64,000 nucleotides of DNA from Toxonevra muliebris. Taxonomy: Eukaryota; Arthropoda; Insecta; Diptera; Pallopteridae. Where the stretch lies: contig OY829329.1 in assembly GCA_963691655.1 (NCBI GenBank), positions 51,685,279 through 51,749,278 on the forward strand. Direction: 5' to 3'. The translations under genes and the position numbers were made by a program. Below are positions 22,766 to 33,149 of the stretch, in pieces; position 1 is the first letter of the stretch, and each line of letters starts with the position of its first letter. The notes beneath the pieces are model-generated. The model was not told the DNA's origin. It worked only from the letters and a program-made list of their open reading frames with translations, and made no database searches.

Positions 22766-23974
22766 AATATAAAATGTTAGCGAACGATATAGCAAGAAAA
22801 AGTATTTAGTTTGAGTTTAACATTGTGCGTGCGATCGATCGTTTCAATTTCTTTATCAATCTCTATCAATAAACTGATGATGATAGTGATGTCCCCTTCC
22901 TTTCCGCACAGCACTTTTGCAACTGGCGAACGCTCTACATAAACTCGTATGAAAATAAACTTCAAAACATTTAATTTTTGTTCTTCTTTCTTTTTTATGA
23001 ATTTTATAAATCAAGTTTCTGTAAAGTTGTAGCATTAACTAAAAACCAGAGAGCAGTGAGTGATAGAGTGAAAGATCGATAGATAAAAAAAAAGTATAGA
23101 GTCAATGATGCGCATGTTAATGATATTCTTGTTGTTGTTGCTTTTGTTATTTTAAGAAATAAGAATCATAACAATAGTAGCTACTACTATGCTATCACTC
23201 TGCGACTATTACTGCTGGTGCTGCTAATGCTACTACAATTTAAATTTAGATAGTCGATTCTACTTATTCATATATTTGTCAATATAAATAAAACAACAAC
23301 AATATAACAGAAGACAAAGAAATAGAAGAAACAAAAAAAAAAAAACGTTGAATAATATTAATAAGCAACAACAACAACAAAAAAGTTTACATTTTTTAAT
23401 TACACTTGAAAAAAAAAAACATAGTAATATGAATCTAAACGATCGAAGCACTTTAAATGTTTTATTCCATGTGACATTTAAGTTTGGACACAATATCGGT
23501 TGACAAAAGTCCTAGAATAGTTTATCTTGAACTGACATCTATCATCAATCAAGTAAAGCTAACCGACTTTAAATCTGGTACTACTGGGGAGTATCGGTAT
23601 AGGTTTTTATAAATCAACTGCTTGGAGTAAACTTTCCTGATTGACATGTAAAAAAAAAGTGGTTACTTTAAATCTACACTAATCAATTTTAAATCAGATA
23701 AACTATTTAAGGTTTCCTCCTACAGTTACTTATTGTCCACTGCGGATCCATACCAAAAAATTTTGGTGCGCAGTACAAGATCGATATCAGTTTTTTGTTC
23801 TTGCTTAAGCGAATTGTTTCGAAATTAAGCCAGTATTAGGTCAAATTCAGTAGCTGACTATTTGTGTTATAAATTACGTAAATTTTCGTTAACCTGGAAG
23901 TAAGTAAGCAAGTAAGTCAAAGGAAACTTTTTTTGAAGTTATTAAGACGAAATTTTATACCAATATTGAGACGG
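22766..23974. other. AT-rich spacer, no gene
   Basis: Contains TTG, CAA and CTG-like microsatellites around 23,130-23,240 and 23,290-23,390. No coding region supported. Confidence 0.35.
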
Positions 23975-24832
23975 TACGGGGGGTTTTCAATCGACGAAAA
24001 TATTCATATAAAATTTTTATGAAACTGATGTTTAAATACAATAAATTAAATACGATGATACATTTGATGGATCCTATCAGACTAGGGAGAAAAGTGGATA
24101 AATGTCTTAAAGCTTTAGGAAAAATGTTTGTTTCCGAGTTTTCTTAGTCTTAACCTAAAAAAAATGGCTGAAAATGACAAAAAAGTTCACAGAATAATCT
24201 AATATATTTTTTATCGTGAAAGACATAATTTCGATAACTCATTGACTTGCCATTACTGATAACGAACCCAACCTCAAAAAAAAATAATCAAAAATGCCAA
24301 AAATAGTCAGAGACTAATTTTTTTCAAATGATTGTCAGTGGGAATTTGGACCATTATCAATGATGAGGAGCCCGGATGAGGTTGGCATATATTTCCTAAA
24401 TTCGTGCAGTCACAGCATTGAAATCTTCCGAGTCGGGTGCTCTGAGTAATAATTTGTTAAAGGATTAATTATATTTTAAGATTAAGAACTTTGAAGCATA
24501 TTCAATAACACTGTCCTGCATGGGTTTGGTGAACAATATGGTTCCTAGTGTTTGCGAATGAATTTTTCGTGTTGAACACGAATCTGAGGTCAAAAACTTC
24601 CCATTACATCACGTTTCAAAAAAATAGGGTTGAAACCCCTGAAAATACCGTTTTTGGCCATGTAGCACAACTTCGTACGATTTCAATTCAAATTAATTTT
24701 AAAAATTTTTTCTTTTATTTGACTTTTTTTCCATCCACTGGCAATCAATATCAAAAATTAGGAAAAAGTTTTTCACATTTAGGGGGGGGGCGGGGTTAGA
24801 ACTCCCAAAACCTCCCCCTAAATACGGTCTTG
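23975..24832. mobile_element. Poly-G hAT-type MITE, copy 3
   Basis: Closely similar to copy 2 throughout, with GAAAATATTCATATAAAATT, GATGAGGTTGGCATAT and AACACGAATCTGAGG shared. It keeps a short G run on the left (GGTACGGGGGGTTTTC) and ends with a G run, a C-rich tract and AATACGGTCTTG at 24,832. The left tip is decayed and I see no clear duplication. It appears to be inserted next to or within a LINE relic. Confidence 0.8.
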
Positions 24833-24849
24833 CTTTGTTATGTGATCTC

Positions 24850-25150
24850 CTTTTCCATGGTGGTGTTGAAGAAGAATAACAGTTTCTTAGGACATCCTCT
24901 TCTCTTTCTCGAAAACGGGCCTTCCATGTTTGATAAGACCCACTTAAATCTTACTAGAGTCTTTACAGATGTAGACTTAACAAATCTCGCTTTGGTGTCA
25001 CTGGAATATTTATAAATGTATTGAGACTGTGGTTTCTTTTTTTTTTCTTTTTTCTTATACCATCATAAACCATCTCTTTGCTATAGCTGGGGCATTTACA
25101 CATGTAGTGGGTCGTATATGCCAAGTCTGTTAAGTTTTGTTTTGGACTCA
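24850..25150 (-). pseudogene. LINE 3' coding relic (zinc-knuckle end)
   Basis: On the minus strand a piece includes TTHYMCKCPSYSKEMV, which fits the H-x4-C...C-P-x-x-S/A end of the cysteine/histidine motif that closes many jockey- and I-type non-LTR retrotransposon ORF2 proteins. A further frame near 24,930-24,960 carries an RFKW-type end. Stops and frameshifts are present. The right edge of the poly-G MITE borders it. Clade unknown. Confidence 0.35.
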
Positions 25151-25219
25151 ATACTATATTTTCAGAGGTAGTGGTTCTGTGATTTGTCTTAACCTAGGGT
25201 CGCTTATTATATGATTGGC

Positions 25220-25292
25220 AAGTGCCACTAGTGGATAGCGCACGAGACTTTCACCTAGAAGGTTGCGGGTTCAATTCCCGTCTTAGTCAGGT
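25220..25292 (+). repeat. tRNA-like sequence 1 (SINE head or pseudo-tRNA)
   Basis: An A-box-like TAGTGGATAGCGC (25,229-25,241) and a B box GGTTCAATTCC (25,268-25,278, one mismatch to GGTTCGANTCC) have tRNA spacing. The part between resembles tRNA-Glu (ACTTTCACC). The T arm folds (GCGGG/CCCGT), but the acceptor strands do not pair, so it is not a working tRNA gene. Pol III promoter boxes of this kind head tRNA-derived SINEs. Confidence 0.6.
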
Positions 25293-25448
25293 GGTTAATT
25301 TTCATAAACTTCTAATATTCACTATCAATATGAAGTGAATGAGAATGTACAAGTACACACCTTGGTTGGTAATGGCAAAACCACCGAGCTGATAAAAAAT
25401 TGCCACACCGCCGTTCGGAATCGGCGTTAAACTGTAGGCCCAATCATC

Positions 25449-25520
25449 GCCACTGTGGTCTAGCGGCAGAGTGTCAGACTCTTGTCTCTGTAGACCCGAG
25501 TTCGATTCTCGGCTTGGGTA
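25449..25520 (+). repeat. tRNA-like sequence 2 (SINE head)
   Basis: An A-box-like TGGTCTAGCGGCAGAGTG and a B box GTTCGATTCTC (25,500-25,510) lie about 230 bp after the first tRNA-like unit. The T arm CCGAG/CTCGG pairs. The anticodon region (ACTCTTGTCTC) is tRNA-Lys-like but its stem is imperfect. Upstream (about 25,400-25,448) lies CCGTTCGGAATCGGCG, a SINE-body-like word. A TTTC run (25,551-25,579) follows. I read 25,200-25,580 as one compound or two adjacent tRNA-derived SINEs. Confidence 0.6.
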
Positions 25521-25550
25521 TGTTTTTTACCTATCTTTCTTTCTCACTTC

Positions 25551-25579
25551 CTTTCTTTCTTTCTTTCTTTCTTTCTTTC
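25551..25579. repeat. (TTTC)n microsatellite
   Basis: About seven TTTC units directly downstream of the second tRNA-like head. It may have grown from a SINE tail. Confidence 0.85.
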
Positions 25580-26642
25580 ATAATTTGGGGCTTTGGTACA
25601 ATAGATCTTATAGGTTGCAGTGCCTGACTTTCGAGTCGTCCTTCCTTCAAATAATAATAAGTGTCACTTTGGTCTCACTTGACTGTGGTTTCTATTTCTT
25701 TATAGTCGCACAAAAAGGTTTCACTAGGATATTTTCAGAGGTACATTTTTCTAGGTTTCGTAAATATATATAAACTTAACACGTTTTGGTTTGGTTAAAC
25801 CCATTAAGGACGGGACGGCCACAATTTCAAAGCTCATTTAAGTGGTTCCGTTAACTATGAAAATGAACTTAAAAAAGTTTGAGCCATATCATTCTTTATG
25901 CAAAAATTTTATGAACTTTCTAAATCTGCAGTCAAAATAAAAAATTAATATTCAAAAAGTTATGCTCACATATTCATCAAAAAACATGATTTTTCGATTA
26001 AAATTATTCGATTAAATTATTTTCGGAATCAAACCATCAAGAAAAACCTCTAGTTGATAAAATTCCGGCATCCATGCATCCGTCCTCAACTTCAAAATGT
26101 GTCACTTGTTGTTTCAAAATTTAGCTTGTAAATCTGCAAAATGGCGGATTGAACGCGAAAAGTCGCTTCAAAACTTTCAGGATTTTTTACATAAGATGAG
26201 TGAACTTTAGAAAAAAATTTTATAGAACAAAAACTGAAAATTCATCAAAGAATATGTTCTAATTTTTTTTAGAATTTTCAAACGACTTTTTTAATTTCTA
26301 AAAATTATGAAATTTTAAAAAATATCAAAACTTTTTAAAAAAATTTTGAAAAAATTATAGCATATTTTATGATTCATTTTAAGAAGTTTTTGTTCTATAC
26401 ATTTTTTTCTAAAGCCCATAATTATTAGTTGTAATACAAAAAACTTTTTACCAAATAAATATTTAAAGAAACAAAAATTTATTTAAAAACAATTATAGGA
26501 GAAATACTTCTTAAAATGAATCTGTAATTTCTCTTTCTTTAGACAGTAAATTGATACCACAAAGAAAGAAAAAGTTTCAACTTTTGTCTTATACACGATA
26601 ATTTTCAAAGGTTTTATAGTAATTTAGGGTCGTTGATTACCA
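25580..26642. other. AT-rich spacer, no gene
   Basis: Mostly AT-rich with a short GGACGGGACGGCC patch near 25,810. No coding region or paired ends recognised. Confidence 0.35.
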
Positions 26643-26647
26643 CGGCG

Positions 26648-27693
26648 CACAGTGCGTCGACAGAAGGCAAAATTCCAAAATTTTGTGAACTAAAATTCCA
26701 AAAATTTGGCACCGTTATAAAGGTAATAATTCAAGCAAGTAAGAAACAATAACAGTTTTGGTAAAAACACTTTTTTGGGGCCGGTGTAAGCCCTCAAAGT
26801 GGAGATATTTTTTTTCCAAAAATCAGTACCTAATACAGTTGAGACTTAAAACATTTTACAAAACAGTCTACCACACAAGAACCATGAGAACTTTTATAAC
26901 AAAGATTTGGTGTATTTATTTTTAATTAAATTGGGGATATATCCCAGCTATATTTTTATTCCTAAACTTTTTAAGCTATATTTTTAACAGAAGCTTAAAA
27001 ATGAAAATTATTTTATGGAAAAAACCAAAAATTCCCAAATTCAATGGACAAAGAAAAAAAAAAGGTCACAAAAGTTCACAAAAAAAAGTTTATTTATGTA
27101 TAGTACATACTTTCGACTATCAGGATTAGAAAAAAAATTCTGCGCATTTTTGCGCTTTTTCCCAAAAAGTTATTTTGAAAATAGGTCCAAAAGCAACATT
27201 TCGTATTTGAAAAATGCGAGGCTTACCTAGAACGTGTGTAAGTCGAAAGCAGTAAGCTCTCCAGTTTTACATTTTTTAAGCTCTAAAATTATTTTCATAT
27301 ATGATATATAAATACTTTTTGCTGTTTTGTACAATTTAAAAGCATTTTTAAGATAGTAAATAGTACTAACCACCTTTGTACATAGTACATAATTGCAATT
27401 TTAATTTTGACTTCTTCATCTTTCTGGTTACCTTTATTTACATTTACAATAAATTGAAAAGTTAATAATCAAGTGTGCAGCGACATTATTTTATATCTTT
27501 TAACCAGTTTTACTTCGAAAAACAGGGTTTTAGCACATTTAAAACTCAATTGAGCCAAAAGGATAAAAATATCTTAAAAACTGATTTCATTTTCGGATTT
27601 GGCGTCCTCGAATTAACTTATGTACAAAATTTCATAAAAATCGTTCAACTTCTTCGCTTTTTGCCAAATTTTACACTACGTCGACGCACTGTG
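26648..27693. mobile_element. Non-autonomous Transib element, 1046 bp
   Basis: Both ends read inward as CACAGTGCGTCGAC, 14 of 14 identical, and continue with alignable (T/C)AAAATT tracts. They are flanked by perfect 5-bp duplications CGGCG (26,643-26,647 and 27,694-27,698). A CACAGTG-type tip and a GC-rich 5-bp duplication are the known marks of Transib, the superfamily from which RAG1 descends. The interior is AT-rich; no Transib transposase core is recognisable in any frame, so it would need a transposase in trans. I do not claim a nonamer-like element. Confidence 0.85.
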
Positions 27694-27698
27694 CGGCG

Positions 27699-28880
27699 TA
27701 CTCAGCTTTCCCCACCACATTTAGTTCTCCCAATAGGGTCTTCAGGGGCTATTAAGAAATTTCTTTATTTCAACAGATACGCATTTGATGTCTGGTCTGA
27801 AGCAAAGTTGTTGAGCACAAAGAGATAAAAAATTTTTGCACATTCAGTTTTCCTCCATCTTCTACCCTTTAAGTCCCCTTTTTCGATAAATGGCCGATGA
27901 AAAAAACCGTTGAGAAAACTAATATACTTTCTTTGGAGAAAATGCTCTTTGTTAAAAATTATGGGGAATCTTAGAACTTTAGAATGACCTACGAGAAACA
28001 CATTTCCCAGAATAATGCATTAAAATCAAGCCACTCGCCTACCTTAAGTAAATAATAGAATCGTTTGTTGTTATAATATTGTTAGAAAATCAAATATTTG
28101 TACTACAGACTCGTGGGGCTCCACAAAAACAAATTTTTTTTTTTTTAAATCAATTAAATATATTTTTTTTTAATTTTGTTGGATCCACATGAGATTGAAC
28201 CACTGGTCTGTACTACTACCACTAATGTATTGTATATCAAGGTTATTTGTGGAAACTTGTATTAGCGGGGGAGAGGGGATTGCAATATATTTCAACGTAT
28301 TTGATAAATCAACTTTCCTTGTGGAAAAAAAATGCATGACGCTACAAGGGAGGTTATTATTATTGTTATGTGACCTAGTTAATCCATCCGAAAAGGGGGA
28401 ATTGAGTTTGGAGAACACTCTCTTTCAGCCTTTTCCTAGTAAATAGCTCATATATTATTATCTTTCCTCTTGAATTAAAACATTTTTAAAGCAACAAAAA
28501 CAATTAGCATCCTCCTTTGGATCAGCTTGTTGTTCTGCGACATAGTGTCACATGGAGTCTGAAATGATTCAAAATTGTGAAACGTAATTTGAGAATTGGC
28601 GCTGTGTTTCAAAATGCATAAGTTACCATGGGTTCCGTATTTTCATGGAAAGGTTCTGGACATATGCATCTACATTGTTGCCTAGCGCGGATATAGCTAC
28701 TGCAGTTAAAATTCTAAATAAAATATGTACAAGGTTTTTTTTTTGACTTAGTTTGATGCGAAAGATTGCATATCTCTTGCCTTCCCTTCTTCTTCGGTCC
28801 TCCCCCCCTCCCCTCAAAAAACTGACCAAAATTCTCGGTATCTTTTATCAGCATTTCGGATGTCCACTTAAATTTTCTTT
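27699..28880. other. AT-rich spacer, no gene
   Basis: Two G/C-run patches (about 28,264-28,280 and 28,800-28,820) recall the poly-G MITE but I could not align them with it. No coding region supported. Confidence 0.35.
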
Positions 28881-30400
28881 CAGTGTACTTAAAATATTTT
28901 ATTAAAACATCAATAAATATTGTTGTTGCTGGTGCTAGTGGTGGTGGTGATGTTGTTGCTGCTATTTCTCCTGTTGTTGTATTTCTTGTTGCTGTTATTG
29001 CTGCTGCTGCTGCTGTTATTATTATTGTTGTTGTTGTTATCCAAATGAGCTGCTGCTCCAACATGAGAAGCTACAGCAACAGCCAACCAGTCAAGCAAAA
29101 TAGCAGCCTCTGGACTGGACTAAGTTTAGTCGCAAAACTTAACACGAAGTGTGAGACTCAATACTACGCTTAAAACACGAAAACCAAAACCAAACTCCAG
29201 GCCACGAAAAAAATAACAACAACAGCATTCATACACACGCACTCATACATACATACATGCTTACATACACGCATACATAATTTCTATAAGTTGAGTTGAA
29301 TTGAGTGCGTATATGCGTGTATCCGCGTATAGATGTGAGCGTATTTATTATATTATAGCAGATATATGACGATCGATCGATCGCTCGGATAGTGGAAAAA
29401 AAGATTACAACAAAATTTATATATATAATGAAAAAAAAAAAAAATTATAAAAATATTGTAAAAATAAAGAAAAAAAAGCCTTGCCAAGTGGAAAATATTT
29501 AGTAGTTTGCATGTGACAAGCGCGCTAAGCACAAAGTGGCAACGCAGTGAAATTTTTCATACTTATATGAAAAAATATTATGCAGATCTATAAATGAATG
29601 CACATTAAGAAAATTTATACATAAATTTATAAAAAAAAAATATTAAAATTGTAAATTAAGTAATATTTATGTAAAAAAATATTGCATAAGTGTGCAGTAA
29701 AATAAATTAGTAAAAAGTAAAAATAAATTACTATTGAAGGAAAGAAAAAAATTACAACTAAAAAAAAAAAAAAAAAAATGTGTTAAAAAGCAATAAGCAA
29801 CAAAACGAAAAAATATTAAGTTTAAATATTTGCTCATTTACTAAATTTAAAATAAAAGCCATAATAATTTAATTAAAACAATATATCCACTATATTCATG
29901 TGTATATAAAAACAAAAAAAAAAGTTGTTTTTCCGCTTTGTTTATTTGTTAATAACGAACGTTGTCGTCGTTGTTGGGCTGCAGAAGGCAAAGTAGCTCG
30001 TAAAAGCAATAACAACAACAACAACCAAAACAACAACAATAAGAAAAGAAATCTCCTCTGTTGTTTTTTATGGTTGTTGGTTCACGATTGCCTTCAGATA
30101 TACCATATACATTGATTGATTTTGCTTGATAAAATTTTTCTTTTTTTTCTTAAATTTTTTAATAATTTTTTCGAAAAATTTGTTTATTTTTGTTTGTGAA
30201 CGTTCGCTGACATTCGCGCATTCGCCGCAAAAACTAAAGTAGTTTCGAGAGAGTTTTTGTTATCGAAAGCAAGAACAATAACAACAACAATATACGTAAT
30301 TAACCAAATCCAAACCAATCAACTACAATAGCAAAAACAGCAACATCAATAACAGCAAAAACAACAACATTGCCGCTCATCTTCTCCGTTGTCTTTCTAG
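28881..30400. other. Triplet-repeat-rich noncoding region
   Basis: Runs of TTG/GCT triplets (28,918-29,040), CAA/CAG triplets (30,006-30,040, 30,275-30,370), a palindromic GATCGATCGATC tract near 29,370-29,385 and A runs. This texture is typical of regulatory and leader DNA of large fly developmental or neural genes. Open stretches here come from triplets and are not calls. Confidence 0.45.
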
Positions 30401-30410
30401 TGACATTTAC

Positions 30411-30672
30411 TAGCGCATGCGCAACAAACTCGCTTGTGCTGGCAAACGTTTGTTCATTTTCTCTCATTTCGTTCATTTGTTAAGACGAGAGCACGCATGC
30501 ATTCGTTCTCATTTCATATTCTTCTTCTCTTGCGTTAGATATCGCATTGTTTTTCTCGTTCTACTCTCGTTTATTTTCTTAATTGAGAGTGCATGCGTTC
30601 GCTCTCATCTCTGTCGTTCAATTACGTGTATGAGAGATATAAAGAGAGAGTGTGCAAACAATTAAACGTTAC
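30411..30672 (+). promoter_or_regulatory. GAGA-rich, TATA-containing promoter-like block
   Basis: Three GCATGC palindromes occur in about 190 bp: AGCGCATGCGCA (30,411-30,422) and two inside near-identical GAGAG...TCTCAT units at 30,487-30,510 and 30,585-30,608. Many GAGAG/CTCTC words, the GAGA-factor (Trl) site, surround them. TATAAAG at 30,638-30,644 sits between GAGAG words, which would place a start near 30,668-30,675. The promoter role is inference. A Polycomb response element would look similar. Confidence 0.35.
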
Positions 30673-33149
30673 ACAGGAAATGCTCGCTCACTGCAAATAT
30701 TTTACATTGCGGAAATGAAATTATGCGGCATAGTCGCTGTATTCGTTAAGGAAGTGATGAAACAGCTGCAAAACTATTTAGAAATTTTACTATATTTTAT
30801 TTTATTTTATTTTGCTGCACAAATCTTTTCCATAAATAGTTTTTATATTTTTTCTACATACACCACAAGCGCTTACAAAAAGAGCTATTTGAATGCCTAT
30901 TTCTATTTTTTAGAATGTCCAGCTGTCAATTAGTCCGTCTTTTTGTTTTCCTTCTGTGTTTGTGCACACATAATTTTCGCATTCATTGATTTATTAGAAA
31001 ATTCCTTTGAAACTCGTTTATTTTAGCATCTACAACTCTCTTAGTTGCTCTGCTCTAATACATTGACAAATTAAAACAACAGCAATGACAGCAACAATTG
31101 CAACAAACAAGTGCAATATTTTAATTACGATCAAGTTGCGGCAAATGAGAAACAACAACATCAACGACATCAACAGGCGAAATCGCAACAGAAAAAAAAG
31201 TTTTGTTTTTATTTTTCTTGTTCATTAAGATGTGTGTGCCTACGTTGACGTGCTGGCAGTGCTGCCAGATTTTTTTTTGTAAATTTATAAAAATAGTGAA
31301 ATCATAAAACTTGCTCAGAATTCATTTGTGGAGTTTTGCTTGGAATTGGCTATGAATTTGATCAGCAAATAAAACACTAGAATAAACGATCTGGAAAGTT
31401 AATTTAGTACTCTGCTTTAATTTGATCATTTAAAAGAGATCTCCAACTTAAAGCAAAACAAAAAAACTTTAAATTTTAAATTGAGACCCATAGCGCTTTC
31501 GAATTTGTTTGAACCCAGAGCTATTGCCCTTCCTGCTCCTTACCCTCTGAAAAGCTCTAGTCGCAAAAATCATCTGGGGATTTCAATAACCTCAGCGTTT
31601 GATAAATTTTGTATGAAGTGAATTTTATATGAAGTCATAGCCGATCAAAGTTAAATGAACTCAATAAAAACTGAAATACTTTAAAATATTAGACCTATAG
31701 AAATTGCATCCTTGCTTTTTTCCCCCTCTGACACTTATTTGTGGCCTAGAACCACAAATAATTGTTTCGAATTCGTTGGAGTAACTCTTTTGTGGAATTA
31801 ACTTAGGAATGACTGCACAAAAAACTCTCTAGTGGTTTCATAAATATTTAAACTATGCAAACATATTTTGAATCTGGTAGCGCAACAGCATTTTGTTATT
31901 GTTTTGGTTGTTTTCCGACATATCAAAGCCTTGCGCTGTGTAGTTAGTACAATATTTTTTTTCTTCTAAAAACAACTTACAACTACAATCAGTTTATATT
32001 TTCATTAGTTACAGTTGATAAATTAATATGAGTTGCGTTGCATAGGAAAAGAGTAAGCTAAAACAAGAAAAAAAAAAGTAGTAAACCAGTTGAGAATTGA
32101 TAGAGAGAGAGAGAGAAAAAGATAGAGAAAGAGCTGCAAAAATAACAACACTGCCGGTGTTGATGATGGTGGTAATGATGAAGATGGTGAAGACGATGGT
32201 AACAGAAAATACCAGCAACTAAGTCATCAATGGTATTTGTTTTTTTTTTTTTTATACACAATACATAATATATCGGAATTGAGAAATGTAAGAAAATCAA
32301 AACAACAACAACAAGAACAAAAAAAAAAAAACAACCTGTAACGAAAATTTCTGAGGTGAAGCAAAAAAAATAAAAATTATGTTAGAAACACATAAAAATA
32401 ATTATGAAAATTTGTGATAACATTGAAGTGAACTGAAATGAATGAATCAGCGAATAACGCTTTTAAAGCTAGACGCTGAGGAACTACAGGTTCCTGTAGT
32501 TCTGGATGTGGCAAACGCCACTTTTTCTATTATGATTTGTAATCTAATTGTTTTCCAAGAACTTATTGGACTGTATGGGCTTAGAATTATACAAAGTTTA
32601 TAAAAATGAGTGTTTCTTTATGCACCACTGACTAGTTCAGTTACACAGTTCAACTTAAATGAATATAAATTTTTAATTTTTTTAGAGCAAGTGTTACGAT
32701 AAATGTACATAAATATATATATATATATATATATATTAAATATTCAAATGTGATTATGTACTGTATAATGACATATGAACAGAAATTCTAATTAAAAAGT
32801 AACTTGGCATGAAAAAGAATTCTTAGAGTCAAGTATCATGGCAACGACCCACATCGGACAAGTAATCAATCAATGAAATATGTAGTGGCAAAGTCTAATT
32901 TATTCACAAAAATTTGCTACACTTAAGGAAAAAACATATTGTTTTTTTATACCAGCTACTTTCTTAATTAAGTTTTTCCCTGAACGCGCACTAGTTTAAA
33001 GTTGGTCTGTTGTAGAACCCTTAATAAAATCTGACATGAACAAATTATCATCTAATAGTGTCTTTTTATTAAGTCTATCCAACATTGTTCTCCGTAAATG
33101 TTATACGAAAATAAATACAGATAACAGTGGCGTGTTACTTTCGGCATCA
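30673..33149. other. Noncoding region with microsatellites
   Basis: Includes CAA/CAG triplets near 31,075-31,190, a GA run at 32,103-32,130, GATGATGGTGGT-like triplets at 32,160-32,205 and a TA run at 32,716-32,735. No supported gene. Confidence 0.4.

Noticed and set aside
25220..25520. Two functional tRNA genes
   Set aside because: The internal promoter boxes and T arms are good, but acceptor stems do not pair and the anticodon stems are imperfect.
28883..29173. Val/Ala-rich frame (and Asn/Ser-rich opposite frame)
   Set aside because: A direct translation of a TTG/GCT microsatellite.
31257..31885. A hAT element starting CAGTGCTGCCAGATTT
   Set aside because: The possible right end matches at only about 11 of 15 positions and the flanking 8-mers (CGTGCTGG and CAGCATTT) do not match.
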